The notes: generated by a model not told the origin, from the sequence alone. A stretch of 64,000 nucleotides of DNA from Calliopsis andreniformis (GCF_051401765.1 NW_027480449.1:186001-250000), one strand, 5' to 3'; positions 40,130-54,892 are shown, counted from the stretch's first letter. A program made the numbers and translations.

Positions 40130-41309
40130 CTGCTCCTGAATCTGACACTGGTCCTGACACTGCTCCTGACACTGATACTGCTCCTCACACTGCTCCTGAC
40201 ACTGACACTGCACCTGAGAATGCTCCTGACACTGACGCTGCACCTGACACTGCTCCTGTCACTGCTCATGACACTGACACTGCTCCTGACACTGACACTG
40301 CTCCAGACACTGGTCCTGACACTGCTCCTGACGCTGACACTGCTCCTGACACTGCTCCTGACACTGACACTGCTGCTGATCCTGACAATGCTCCTGACGC
40401 TGCTCCTGACACAGATCCTGACACTGACACTGCTCCTGGCACTGACAGTGCTTCTGACACTGCTCCTGACATAGACACTGCTCCAGACACTGCAACTGAT
40501 ACTGACACTGCTCCTGACACTGCTCCTGACACTGACACTGCTCCTGACACTGCTCCTGGCACTGACACTGCTGCTGACACTGCTCCTAACACAGACACTG
40601 CTGCTGATACTGTCAATGCTCCTGACACGGCTCCTGACACAGACACTGCTCCTGACACTGCTCCCGACACTGACACTGCTCCTGGCACTGACAGTGCTCC
40701 TGACACTGCTCCTGACATAGACACTGCTCCTGACACTGCTCCTGACACTGACACTGCTCCTGACACTGACACTGCTCCGAATACTGCTCCTGGCACTGAC
40801 ACTGCTGCGGACACTGCTCCTAACACAGACACTGCTGCTGATACTGACAATGCTCCTGACACTGCTCCTGACACAGCTCCTGACACTGACACTGCACCTG
40901 AGAATGCTCCTGACACTGACGCTGCACCTGACACTGCTCCTGTCACTGCTCCTGGCACTGACACTGGCACTGACACAGCTCCAGCCACTGACACTGCTCC
41001 TGTCGCTGCTCCTGGCACTGACACTGACCCCGACACTGCTCCTGTCTCTGACACTGACCCTGACACGGCTCCTGACACTGACCCTGCTCCTGACACTGCT
41101 CCTGAAACTGCTCCAGACACTGACACAGCTCCTAACACTGCTCCTGACGCTGACACTACCCCTGACACTGTTCCTAACATTGCAGCTGTCACTGACACTG
41201 CTCCTGACACTGGCACTGGACCTGACACTGCTCCTGACACTGACACTGCTCCCGCCACTGTTCCTGACACTGCTGCTCACAAAGACACTGCTCCTGACAC
41301 TGACACTGC

Positions 41310-42601
41310 TCCTGACACTGCTCCTCACACTGCTCCTGATACTGACACTGGCACTGCTACTGACCATGCTCCTGACACTGACACTGCTGCTGATCCTGAC
41401 AATGCTCCTGACACTGCTCCAGTCACTGACACTGACACTGCACCTGACACTACGCCAGAAATAGCTGCTGTCACTGACACTTCTCCTGTCACTGCTCCTG
41501 ACACTGACACTGCTCCTGACACTGACACTGCTCCAGACACTGCTCCTGACACAGGCACTGCTCCTGATACTGCCACTGACCCTGACACTGCTCCTGACAC
41601 TGACACTGCTGCTGATACTGACAATGCTCCTGACACTGCTCCTGACACAGCTCCTGACACTGACACTGCTCCTGGCACTGACAGTGCTCCTGACACTGCT
41701 CCTGACATAGACACTGCTCCTGACACTGCTCCTGACACTGACACTGCTCCTGACACTGACACTGCTCCGCATACTGCTCCTGGCACTGACACTGCTGCTG
41801 ACACTGCTCCTAACACAGACACTGCTGCTGATACTGACAATGCTCCTGACACTGCTCCTGACACAGCTCCTGACACTGACACTGCTCCTCCCACTGTTCC
41901 TGACACTGCTGCTCACACTGACACTGCTCCTGTCACTGGCACTGCTCCTGATACAGACACTGCTGGTGATCCTGACAATGTCCCTGACACTGCTCCTGAC
42001 ACTGCTCCTGACACTGACACTGGCACTGACACAGCTCCAGACACTGGCACTGCTCCTGTCGCTGCTCCTGACACAGACACTGACCCCGACACTGCTCCTG
42101 TCTCTGACACTGACCCCGACACTGCTCCTGACACAGCTCCTGACACTGACACTGCTCCTGACACTGCTCCTGACACTGCTCCTGACTCTGACACTGCTCC
42201 TGACACTGCTCCTGATACTGACACTGGCACTGCTACTGACCATGCTGCTGACACTGACACTGCTGCTGATCCTGACAATGCTCCTGACACTGCTCCAGCC
42301 ACTGACACAGACACTGCACCTGACACTACTCCTGAAATAGCTGCTGTCACTGACACTTCTCCTGTCACTGCTCCTGACACTGACGGTGCTGCTGATCCTG
42401 AGAATGCTCCTGACACTGCTCCTGACACTGACACTGCTCCTGGCACTGCTGCTGACACTGGCACTGCTGCTGTTCCTGAGAATACCCCTGAACCTGCTCC
42501 TCACACTGGCACTGCTACTGACCATGCTCCTGACACTGACACTGCCACTGACACTGCCCCTGACCCTGCTCCTGACACTGCTCCTGGCACTGACACTGCT
42601 C
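41310..42601 (+). repeat. ~1.3-kb block, copy of 13.5-14.8 kb
   Basis: Partner of 13,463-14,754. It differs by scattered bases such as GACAATGTCCC for GACAATGTTCC near 41,975. Confidence 0.8.
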
Positions 42602-42669
42602 CTCACACTGCTCCTGACACTGACACTGCACCTGAGAATGCTCCTCACACTGACGCTGCACCTGACACT

Positions 42670-42677
42670 GCTCTATG
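42670..42677 (+). other. Register shift, +1 base, unpaired by deletion
   Basis: Followed by TCACGGCTCC, a private G shared only with 52,056. The counterpart in the second ~9.2-kb copy still has its -1 partner 257 bp of extra sequence upstream. Confidence 0.9.
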
Positions 42678-45600
42678 TCACGGCTCCTGACACTGACACT
42701 GACACTGCTCCTGACACTGACACTGCTCCTGACACTGACACTGCTCCAGACACTGCTCCTGACACAGGCACTGCTCCTGATACTGCCACTGACCCTGACA
42801 CTGCTCCTGACACTGACACTGCTGCTGAAACTGACAATGCTCCTGACACTGCTCCTGACACAGCTCCTGACACTGACACTGCTCCTGGCACTGACATTGC
42901 TCCTGACACTGCTCCTGACATAGACACTGCTCCTGACACTGCTCCTGACACTGACACTGCTCCTGACACTGCTCCTGACACTGACACTGCTCCGCATACT
43001 GCTCCTGGCACTGACACTGCTGCTGACACTGCTCCCGACACTGACACTGCTCCTGACACTGCTCCTGACCCTGCTCCTGACTCAGACACTGCTCCTGACA
43101 CTGCTCCTGATACTGACACTGGCACTGACACTGACCATGCTCCTGACACTGACACTGCTGGTGATCCTGACAATGCTCCTGACACAGCTCCAGTCACTGA
43201 CACTGACACTGCACCTGACACTACTCCTGAAATAGCTGCTGTCACTGACACTTCTCCTGTCACTGCTCCTGACACTGACGGTGCTGCTCATCCTGAGAAT
43301 GCTCCTGATACTGGTCCTGACACTGCTGCTGACGCTGGCACTGCTGCTGTTCCTGAGAATGCCCCTGAATCTGCTCCTCACACTGACACTGCTCCTGACA
43401 CTGCTCCTGACACTGACACTGCTCCTCATACTGCTCCTGACACTGACACTGCTCCTGATAATGACACTGACACTGCTCCTGTCGCTGCTCCTGACACAGA
43501 CACTGACCCCGACACTGCTCCTGTCTCTGACACTGACCCTGACACTGCTCCTGACTCAGCTCCTGACACTGACACTGCTCCTGACACTGCTCCTGACAGT
43601 GCTCCTGACTCTGACACGGCTCCTGATACTGACACTGGCACTGCTACTGACCATGCTGCTGACACTGACACTGCTGCTGATCCTGACAATGCTCCTGATA
43701 CTGCTCCAGCCACTGACACTGACACTGCACCTGACACTACTCCTGAAATAGCTGCTGTCACTGACACTTCTCCTGTCACTGCTCCTGACACTGACGGTGC
43801 TGCTGATCCTGAGAATGCTCCTGACACTGCTCCTGACACTGACTCTGCTCCTGACACTGCTGCTGACACTGGCACAGCTGCTGTTCCTGAGAATACCCCT
43901 GAACCTGCTCCTCACACTGGCACTGCTACTGACCATGCTCCTGACACTGACAGTGCTGCTGATCCTGACAATGTTCCTGACACTGCTCCTGACACTGCTC
44001 CTGACACTGACACTGGCACTGACACAGCTCCAGACACTGACACTGCTCCTGTCGCTGCTCCTGACACTGACACTGACCCTGACACTGCTCCTGTCTCTGA
44101 CACTGACACTGACACTGCTCCTCACACTGCTCCTGGCACTGACACTGCTCCTCACACTGCTCCTGACACTGACACTGCACCTGAGAATGATCCTGACACT
44201 GACGCTGCACCTGACACTGACACTGCTCCTGACACTGACTCTGCTCCTGACACTGACACTGCCACTGACACTGCCCCTGACCCTGCTCCTGACACTGCTC
44301 CTGGCACTGACACTGCCCCTGACACTGCTCCTGACGCTCCACCTGACACTGACACTGCTCGTCACACTGCTCCTGACACTGACACTACCGCTGACACTGT
44401 TCCGAACATTGCAGCTGACACTGACACTGCTCCTGACACTGGCACTGTACCTGACACTGCTCCTGACACTGACACTGCTCCTGCCACTGTTCCTGACACT
44501 GCTGCTCACAAAGACACTGCTCCTGACACTGACACTGCTCCTCACACTGCTCCTGATACTGACACTGGCACTGCTACTGGCCATGCTCCTGACACTGACA
44601 CTGCTGCTGATCCTGACAATGCTCCTGACGCTGCTCCAGTCACTGACACTGACACTGCACCTGACACTACTCCTGAAATAGATGCTGTCACTGACACTTC
44701 TCCTGTCACTGCTCCTGACACTGACGCTGCTGCCGATCCTGAGAATGCTCCTGACACTGCTCCTGTCACTGACACAGCTCCTGAGAGTGCTCCTGACACT
44801 GGCACTGCTGCTGTTCCTGAGAATGCCCCTGAATCTGGTCCTCACACTGACTCTGCTCCTGACACTGCTCCTGGCACTGACACTGTCACTGCTCCTGACA
44901 CTGACTCTGCTCCTGACACTGCTACTGACACTGACACTGCACCTGATACTGACACTGACACTGCTCCTCACACTGCTCCTGACACTGCTCCTGACACTGA
45001 CCCTGTTCCTGACACTACTCCTGAAACTGCTCCAGATACTGACACTGCTCCAGCCACTGACACTGCTCCTGACACTGCTCCTGACATAGACACTGCTCCT
45101 GACACTGCTCCTGACATAGACACTGCTCCTGACACTGCTCCTGACACTGACACTGCTCCTGACACTGACACAGCTCCGCATACTGCTCCTGGCACTTACA
45201 CTGCTGCTGACACTATTCCTAACACAGACACTGCTGCTCATACTGACAATGCTCCTGACACGGCTCCTGACACAGACACAGCTCCTGACACTGCTCCCGA
45301 AACTGACACTGCTCCTGATACTGCTCCTGACACTGGTCCTGACACTGACGCTTGTCCTGACACTGCTCCTGAAACTGACACTGGTCCTGACACTGCTCCT
45401 GACACAGACACTGCTCCTTACACTGCTCCTGACTCTGACACTGCACCTGAGAATGCTCCTGACACTGACGCTGCACCCGACACTGCTCCTGACGCTGCAC
45501 CTGACACTGCTCCTGACACAGGCACTGCTCCTGATACTGCCACTGACCCTGACACTGCTCCTGACACAGCTCCTGACACTGACACTGCTCCTGACACTGC

Positions 45601-47464
45601 TCCTGACCCTGCTCCTGACTCAGACACTGCTCCTGACACTGCTCCTGATACTGACACTGGCACTGACACTGACCATGCTCCTGACACTGACACTGCTGGT
45701 GATCCTGACAATGCTCCTGACACAGCTCCTGTCACTGACACTGACACTGCACCTGACACTACTCCTGAAATAGCTGCTGTCACTGACACTTCTCCTGTCA
45801 CTGCTCCTGACACTGACGGTGCTGCTCATCCTGAGAATGCTCCTGATACTGGTCCTGACACTGCTGCTGACACTGGCACTGCTGCTGTTCCTGAGAATGC
45901 CCCTGAATCTGCTCCTCACACTGACACTGCTCCTGACACTGCTCCTGACACTGACACTGCTCCTAACACTGCTCCTGACACTGACACTACCGCTGACACT
46001 GTTCCTAACATTGCAGCTGACACTGACACTGCTCCTGACACTGGCACTGTACCTGACACTGCTGCTGACACTGACACTGCTCCTGCCACTGTTCCTGACA
46101 CTGCTGCTCACAAAGACACTGCTCCTGACACTGACACTGCTCCTCACACTGCTCCTGACTCTGACACTGCGCCTGACACTACTGCTGAAATAGATGCTGT
46201 CACTGACACTTCTCCTGTCACTGCTCCTGACACTGACAATGCTGCTGATCCTGACAATGCTCCTGACACTGCTCCTGACACAGCTCCTGACACTGACACT
46301 GCGCCTGGCACTGACAGTGCTCCTGACACTGCTCCTGACATAGACACTGCTCCTGACACTGACACTGCTCCAGGCACTGCTCCTGACACTGATACTGCTC
46401 CTCACACTGCTCCTGGCACTGACACTGCTGCTAACACTGCTCCTAACACAGACACTGCTGCTGATACTGACAATGCTCCTGACACGGCTCCTGACACAGA
46501 CACTGCTCCTGACACTGCTCCCGACACTGACACTGCTCCTGATACTGCTCCTGACACTGGTCCTGACGCTGACGCTTGTCCTGACACTGCTCCTGAAACT
46601 GACACAGGTCCTGACACTGCTCCTGACACAGACACTGCTCCTCACACTGCTCCTGACTCTGACACTGCGCCTGAGAATGCTCCTGACACTGCTCCTGACA
46701 CTGACGCTGCTGCCGAACCTGAGAATGCTCCTGACACTGCTCTTGACACTGACACAGCTCCTGAGAGTGCTCCAGACACTGGCACTGCTGCTGTTCCTGA
46801 GAATGCCCCTGAATCTGGTCCTCACACTGACTCTGCTCCTGACACTGCACCTGACACTGACAGTGCTCCTGACACTGCTCCTGACACTGCTCCTGATACT
46901 GACACTGGCACTGCTACTGACCATCCTGCTGACACTGACACTGCTGCTGATCCTGACAATGCTCCTGACACTGCTCCAGCCACTGACACTGACACTGCAC
47001 CTGACACTACTCCTGAAATAGCTGCTGTCACTGACACTTCTCCTGTCACTGCTCCTGACACTGACGGTGCTGCTGATCCTGAGAATGCTCCTGACACTAC
47101 TCCTGACACTGACACTGCTCCTAGCACTGCTGCTGACACTGGCACTGCTGCTTTTCCTGAGAATACCACTGAATCTGCTCCTCACACTGGCACTGCTACT
47201 GACCATGCTCCTGACACTGACACTGCCACTGACACTGCCCCTGACCCTGCTCCTGACACTGCTCCTGGCACTGACACTGCTCCTGACACTGCTCCTGACG
47301 CTGCACCTGACTCTGACACTTGTCCTGACACTGCTCCTGACACTGCTCCTGAAACTGACACAGGTCCTGACACTGCGCCTGACACAGACACTGCTCCTCA
47401 CACTGCTCCTGACACTTACACTGCACCCGAGAATGCTCCTGACACTGACGCTGCACCTGACACT

Positions 47465-47472
47465 GCTCTATG
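47465..47472 (+). other. Register shift, +1 base, unpaired
   Basis: The counterpart of 38,336 in the second ~9.2-kb copy, followed by TCACTGATCC instead of TCACTGCTCC. Confidence 0.9.
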
Positions 47473-49031
47473 TCACTGATCCTGACACTGACACTGACAC
47501 TGCTACTGACACTGACACTGCTCCTGACACTGACACTGCTCCAGACACTGCTCCTGACACAGACACTGCTCCTGATACTGCCACTGACCCTGACACTGTT
47601 CCTGACATTGCAGCTGACACTGACACTGCTCCTGACACTGACACTGACACTGGTCCTGTCACTGACACTGCTCCTCACACTGCTCCTGACACCGACACTG
47701 CTCCTGACACTGACACTGCTCCGCATACTGCTCCTGGCACTGACACTGCTGCTGACACTGCTCCTAACACAGACACTGCTGCTGATACTGACAATGCTCC
47801 TGACACTGCTCCTGACACAGCTCCTGACACTGACACTGCGCCTGAGAATGCTCCTGACACTGCTCCTGACACTGACACTGCTCCAGAGACTGCTCCTGAC
47901 ACTCACAGTGCTGCTGACACTGCTCCTGACACTGACACTGACACACCTCCTGGCACTGCTCCCGACACTGACGGTGCTGCTGATCCTGAGAATGCTCCTG
48001 ACACTGCTCCTGACACTGACACTGCTCCTGCAACTGTTCCTGACACTGCTGCTCACAAAGACACTGCTCCTGACACTGACACTGCTCCTCACACTGCTCC
48101 TGATACTGACACTGGCACTGGTACTGGCCATGCTCCTGACACTGACACTGCTGCTGATCCTGACAATGCTCCTGACGCTGCTCCAGTCACTGACACTGAC
48201 ACTGCACGTGACACTACTCCTGAAATAGCTGCTGTCACTGACACTTCTCCTGTCACTGCTCCTGACACTGACGCTGCTGCCGAACCTAAGAATGCTCCTG
48301 ACACTGCTCTTGACACTGACACAGCTCCTGAGAGTGCTCCAGACACTGGCACTGCTGCTGTTCCTGAGAATGCCCCTGAATCTGGTCCTCACACTGACTC
48401 TGCTCCTGACACTGCACCTGACACTGACAGTGCTCCTGACACTACTCCTGACACTGCTCCTGATACTGACACTGGCACTGCTACTGACCATCCTGCTGAC
48501 ACTGGCACTGCTGCTGATCCTGACAATGCTCCTGACACTGCTCCAGCCACTGACACTGACACTGCACCTGACACTGCTCCTGAAATAGCTGCTGTCACTG
48601 ACACTTCTCCTGTCACTGCTCCTGACACTGACGGTGCTGCTGATCCTGAGAATGCTCCTGACACTACTCCTGACACTGACACTGCTCCTAGCACTGCTGC
48701 TGACACTGGCACTGCTGCTGTTCCTGAGAATACCACTGAATCTGCTCCTCACACTGGCACTGCTACTGACCATGCTCCTGACACTGACACTGCCACTGAC
48801 ACTGCCCCTGACCCTGCTCCTGACACTGCTCCTGGCACTGACACTGCTCCTGACACTGCTCCTGACGCTGCACCTGACTCTGACACTTGTCCTGACACTG
48901 CTCCTGACACTGCTCCTGAAACTGACACAGGTCCTGACACTGCTCCTGACACAGACACTGCTCCTCACACTGCTCCTGACACTGACACTGCACCTGAGAA
49001 TGCTCCTGACACTGACGCTGCACCTGACACT

Positions 49032-49039
49032 GCTCTATG
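49032..49039 (+). other. Register shift, +1 base, unpaired
   Basis: The counterpart of 39,903 in the second ~9.2-kb copy. Downstream of it the Ala-Pro-Asp-Thr phase runs to 61,743, interrupted only by the paired excursion at 51,883-52,063. Confidence 0.9.
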
Positions 49040-51880
49040 TCACTGCTCCTGACACTGACACTGACACTGCTCCTGACACTGACACTGCTCCAGACACTGC
49101 TCCTGACACAGGCACTGCTCCTGATACTGCCACTGACCCTGACACTGTTCCTGACATTGCAGCTGACACTGACACTGCTCCTGACACTGACACTGACACT
49201 GGTCCTGTCACTGACACTGCTCCTCACACTGCTCCTGACACCGACACTTCTCCTGACACTGCTCCTGAATCTGACACTGGTCCTGACACTGCTCCTGACA
49301 CTGATACTGCTCCTCACACTGCTCCTGACACTGACACTGCACCTGAGAATGCTCCTGACACTGACGCTGCACCTGACACTGCTCCTGTCACTGCTCATGA
49401 CACTGACACTGCTCCTGACACTGACACTGCTCCAGACACTGGTCCTGACACTGCTCCTGACGCTGACACTGCTCCTGACACTGCTCCTGACACTGACACT
49501 GCTGCTGATCCTGACAATGCTCCTGACGCTGCTCCTGACACAGATCCTGACACTGACACTGCTCCTGGCACTGACAGTGCTTCTGACACTGCTCCTGACA
49601 TAGACACTGCTCCAGACACTGCTCCTGATACTGACACTGCTCCTGACACTGCTCCTGACACTGACACTGCTCCTCACACTGCTCCTGGCACTGACACTGC
49701 TGCTGACACTGCTCCTAACACAGACACTGCTGCTGATACTGTCAATGCTCCTGACACGGCTCCTGACACAGACACTGCTCCTGACACTGCTCCCGACACT
49801 GACACTGCTCCTGGCACTGACAGTGCTCCTGACACTGCTCCTGACATAGACACTGCTCCTGACACTGCTCCTGACACTGACACTGCTCCTGACACTGACA
49901 CTGCTCCGCATACTGCTCCTGGCACTGACACTGCTGCGGACACTGCTCCTAACACAGACACTGCTGCTGATACTGACAATGCTCCTGACACTGCTCCTGA
50001 CACAGCTCCTGACACTGACACTGCACCTGAGAATGCTCCTGACACTGACGCTGCACCTGACACTGCTCCTGTCACTGCTCCTGACACTGACACTGGCACT
50101 GACACAGCTCCAGCCACTGACACTGCTCCTGTCGCTGCTCCTGGCACTGACACTGACCCCGACACTGCTCCTGTCTCTGACACTGACCCTGACACGGCTC
50201 CTGACACTGACCCTGCTCCTGACACTGCTCCTGAAACTGCTCCAGACACTGACACAGCTCCTAACACTGCTCCTGACGCTGACACTACCCCTGACACTGT
50301 TCCTAACATTGCAGCTGTCACTGACACTGCTCCTGACACTGGCACTGGACCTGACACTGCTCCTGACACTGACACTGCTCCCGCCACTGTTCCTGACACT
50401 GCTGCTCACAAAGACACTGCTCCTGACACTGACACTGCTCCTGACACTGCTCCTCACACTGCTCCTGATACTGACACTGGCACTGCTACTGACCATGCTC
50501 CTGACACTGACACTGCTGCTGATCCTGACAATGCTCCTGACACTGCTCCAGTCACTGACACTGACACTGCACCTGACACTACTCCTGAAATAGCTGCTGT
50601 CACTGACACTTCTCCTGTCACTGCTCCTGACACTGACACTGCTCCTGACACTGACACTGCTCCAGACACTGCTCCTGACACAGGCACTGCTCCTGATACT
50701 GCCACTGACCCTGACACTGCTCCTGACACTGACACTGCTGCTGATACTGACAATGCTCCTGACACTGCTCCTGACACAGCTCCTGACACTGACACTGCTC
50801 CTGGCACTGACAGTGCTCCTGACACTGCTCCTGACATAGACACTGCTCCTGACACTGCTCCTGACACTGACACTGCTCCTGACACTGACACTGCTCCGCA
50901 TACTGCTCCTGGCACTGACACTGCTGCTGACACTGCTCCTAACACAGACACTGCTGCTGATACTGACAATGCTCCTGACACTGCTCCTGACACAGCTCCT
51001 GACACTGACACTGCTCCTCCCACTGTTCCTGCCACTGCTGCTCACACTGACACTGCTCCTGTCACTGGCACTGCTCCTGATACAGACACTGCTGGTGATC
51101 CTGACAATGTCCCTGACACTGCTCCTGACACTGCTCCTGACACTGACACTGGCACTGACACAGCTCCAGACACTGGCACTGCTCCTGTCGCTGCTCCTGA
51201 CACAGACACTGACCCCGACACTGCTCCTGTCTCTGACACTGACCCCGACACTGCTCCTGACACAGCTCCTGACACTGACACTGCTCCTGACACTGCTCCT
51301 GACACTGCTCCTGACTCTGACACTGCTCCTGACACTGCTCCTGATACTGACACTGGCACTGCTACTGACCATGCTGCTGACACTGACACTGCTGCTGATC
51401 CTGACAATGCTCCTGACACTGCTCCAGCCACTGACACAGACACTGCACCTGACACTACTCCTGAAATAGATGCTGTCACTGACACTTCTCCTGTCACTGC
51501 TCCTGACACTGACGGTGCTGCTGATCCTGAGAATGCTCCTGACACTGCTCCTGACACTGACACTGCTCCTGGCACTGCTGCTGACACTGGCACTGCTGCT
51601 GTTCCTGAGAATACCCCTGAACCTGCTCCTCACACTGGCACTGCTACTGACCATGCTCCTGACACTGACACTGCCACTGACACTGCCCCTGACCCTGCTC
51701 CTGACACTGCTCCTGGCACTGACACTGCTCCTGACACTGCTCCTGACGCTGCACCTGACTCTGACACTTGTCCTGACACTGCTCCTGAAGCTGACACTGG
51801 TCCTGACACTGCTCCTGACACTGACACTGCCACTGACACTGCCCCTGACCCTGCTCCTGACACTGCTCCTGGCACTGACA

Positions 51881-51886
51881 CTGTCC
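51881..51886 (+). other. Register shift, -1 base, paired
   Basis: CACTGTCCTGAC type. Restored at 52,056. Confidence 0.9.
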
Positions 51887-52055
51887 TGACACTGCTCCTG
51901 ACGCTGCACCTGACTCTGACACTTGTCCTGACACTGCTCCTGAAGCTGACACAGGTCCTGACACTGCTCCTGACACTGACACTGCTCCTCACACTGCTCC
52001 TGACACTGACACTGCACCTGAGAATGCTCCTCACACTGACGCTGCACCTGACACT

Positions 52056-52063
52056 GCTCTATG
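52056..52063 (+). other. Register shift, +1 base (GCTCTATG type)
   Basis: Ninth copy, restoring the phase lost at 51,883. Followed by TCACGGCTCC, as at 42,670. Confidence 0.9.
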
Positions 52064-52974
52064 TCACGGCTCCTGACACTGACACTGACACTGCTCCAGA
52101 CACTGCTCCTGACACAGGCACTGCTCCTGATACTGCCACTGACCCTGACACTGCTCCTGACACTGACACTGCTGCTGAAACTGACAATGCTCCTGACACT
52201 GCTCCTGACACAGCTCCTGACACTGACACTGCTCCTGGCACTGACATTGCTCCTGACACTGCTCCTGACATAGACACTGCTCCTGACACTGCTCCTGACA
52301 CTGACACTGCTCCTGACACTGCTCCTGACACTGACACTGCTCCGCATACTGCTCCTGGCACTGACACTGCTGCTGACACTGCTCCCGACACTGACACTGC
52401 TCCTGACACTGCTCCTGACCCTGCTCCTGACTCAGACACTGCTCCTGACACTGCTCCTGATACTGACACTGGCACTGACACTGACCATGCTCCTGACACT
52501 GACACTGCTGGTGATCCTGACAATGCTCCTGACACAGCTCCAGTCACTGACACTGACACTGCACCTGACACTACTCCTGAAATAGCTGCTGTCACTGACA
52601 CTTCTCCTGTCACTGCTCCTGACACTGACGGTGCTGCTCATCCTGAGAATGCTCCTGATACTGGTCCTGACACTGCTGCTGACGCTGGCACTGCTGCTGT
52701 TCCTGAGAATGCCCCTGAATCTGCTCCTCACACTGACACTGCTCCTGACACTGCTCCTGACACTGACACTGCTCCTCATACTGCTCCTGACACTGACACT
52801 GCTCCTGATAATGACACTGACACTGCTCCTGTCGCTGCTCCTGACACAGACACTGACCCCGACACTGCTCCTGTCTCTGACACTGACCCTGACACTGCTC
52901 CTGACTCAGCTCCTGACACTGACACTGCTCCTGACACTGCTCCTGACAGTGCTCCTGACTCTGACACGGCTCCT

Positions 52975-54892
52975 GATACTGACACTGGCACTGCTACTGA
53001 CCATGCTGCTGACACTGACACTGCTGCTGATCCTGACAATGCTCCTGATACTGCTCCAGCCACTGACACTGACACTGCACCTGACACTACTCCTGAAATA
53101 GCTGCTGTCACTGACACTTCTCCTGTCACTGCTCCTGACACTGACGGTGCTGCTGATCCTGAGAATGCTCCTGACACTGCTCCTGACACTGACTCTGCTC
53201 CTGACACTGCTGCTGACACTGGCACAGCTGCTGTTCCTGAGAATACCCCTGAACCTGCTCCTCACACTGGCACTGCTACTGACCATGCTCCTGACACTGA
53301 CAGTGCTGCTGATCCTGACAATGTTCCTGACACTGCTCCTGACACTGCTCCTGACACTGACACTGGCACTGACACAGCTCCAGACACTGACACTGCTCCT
53401 GTCGCTGCTCCTGACACTGACACTGACCCCGACACTGCTCCTGTCTCTGACACTGACACTGACACTGCTCCTCACACTGCTCCTGGCACTGACACTGCTC
53501 CTCACACTGCTCCTGACACTGACACTGCACCTGAGAATGATCCTGACACTGACGCTGCACCTGACACTGACACTGCTCCTGACACTGACTCTGCTCCTGA
53601 CACTGACACTGCCACTGACACTGCCCCTGACCCTGCTCCTGACACTGCTCCTGGCACTGACACTGCCCCTGACACTGCTCCTGACGCTCCACCTGACACT
53701 GACACTGCTCGTCACACTGCTCCTGACACTGACACTGCTCGTCACACTGCTCCTGACACTGACACTGGTCCTCACACTGCTCCTGACACCGACACTTGTC
53801 CTGACACTGCTCCTGAATCTGACACTGGTCCTGACACTGCTCCTGACACTGACAGTGCTCCTCACACTGCTCCTGACACTGACACTGACACACCTCCTGG
53901 CACAGCTCCTGACACTGACACAGGTCCTGTCACTGACACTGCTCCTCACACTGCTCCTGACACTGACACTGCTCCTCACACTGCTCCTGACACTGACACT
54001 GCACCTGAGAATGCTCCTGACACTGACGCTGCACCTGACACTGCTCCTGTCACTGCTCCTGACACTGACACTGACACTGGTCCTGTCACTGACACTGCTC
54101 CTCACACTGCTCCTGACACCGACACTTGTCCTGACACTGCTCCTGAATCTGACACTGGTCCTGACACTGCTCCTGACACTGATACTGCTCCTCACACTGC
54201 TCCTGACACTGACACTGCACCTGAGAATGCTCCTGACACTGACGCTGCACCTGACACTGCTCCTGTCACTGCTCCTGACACTGACACTGCTCCTGACACT
54301 GACACTGCTCCAGACACTGGTCCTGACACTGCTCCTGACGCTGACACTGCTCCTGACACTGCTCCTGACACTGACACTGCTGCTGATCCTGACAATGCTC
54401 CTGACGCTGCTCCTGACACAGATCCTGACACTGACACTGCTCCTGGCACTGACAGTGCTTCTGACACTGCTCCTGACATAGACACTGCTCCAGACACTGC
54501 TCCTGATACTGACACTGCTCCTGACACTGCTCCTGACACTGACACTGCTCCTCACACTGCTCCTGGCACTGACACTGCTGCTGACACTGCTCCTAACACA
54601 GACACTGCTGCTGATACTGTCAATGCTCCTGACACGGCTCCTGACACAGACACTGCTCCTGACACTGCTCCCGACACTGACACTGCTCCTGATAGTGCTC
54701 CTGACACTGGTCCTGACACTGACGCTTGTCCTGACACTGCTCCTGAAACTGACACAGGTCCTGACACTGCTCCTGACAGAGACACTGCCCCTCACACTGC
54801 TCCTGACTCTGACACTGCACCTGAGAATGCTCCTGACACTGACGCTGCACCCGACACTGCTCCTGACGCTGCACCTGACACTGCTCCTGACA
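52975..54892 (+). repeat. ~1.9-kb block, ~2.7-kb pair, copy 1
   Basis: Matches 55,681-57,628 at 2,706-bp, later 2,736-bp, spacing. It includes the GTTCCTGAGAATACCCC and GATACTGTCAATG markers. Confidence 0.82.

Larger units (their letters stand above)
35145..44363 (+). repeat. ~9.2-kb tandem duplication, copy 1
   Basis: The CGCTGACACTGTTCCGAAC landmark near 35,170 recurs at 44,389, 9,219 bp on, directly after the end of copy 1. Spacing then falls to 9,129 (90 bp lost from copy 2 near 46,150), rises to 9,386 (copy 1 lacks 257 bp near 42,600) and ends at 9,350 (36 bp lost from copy 2 near 52,080). The 257-bp difference equals 43 hexamers minus one base, because it carries a -1 shift. Confidence 0.9.
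42386..47479 (+). other. 1,697-codon open frame, probably not a gene
   Basis: About 95 Leu/Thr-rich codons from MLLILRMLLTLLLTLT, then Ala-Pro-Asp-Thr repeats after the +1 shift at 42,670, ending at the +1 shift at 47,465. It spans the junction of the two ~9.2-kb copies at 44,364 without any change of character. Confidence 0.85.
44364..53730 (+). repeat. ~9.2-kb tandem duplication, copy 2
   Basis: Copy of 35,145-44,363. It keeps a paired -1/+1 shift (51,883 and 52,056), where copy 1 has only the +1 shift (42,670). Copy 2 is therefore probably ancestral there, and copy 1 suffered the deletion after duplication. Past 53,730 the sequence continues GCTCGTCACACTG, unlike the junction at 44,380. 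Confidence 0.9.
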
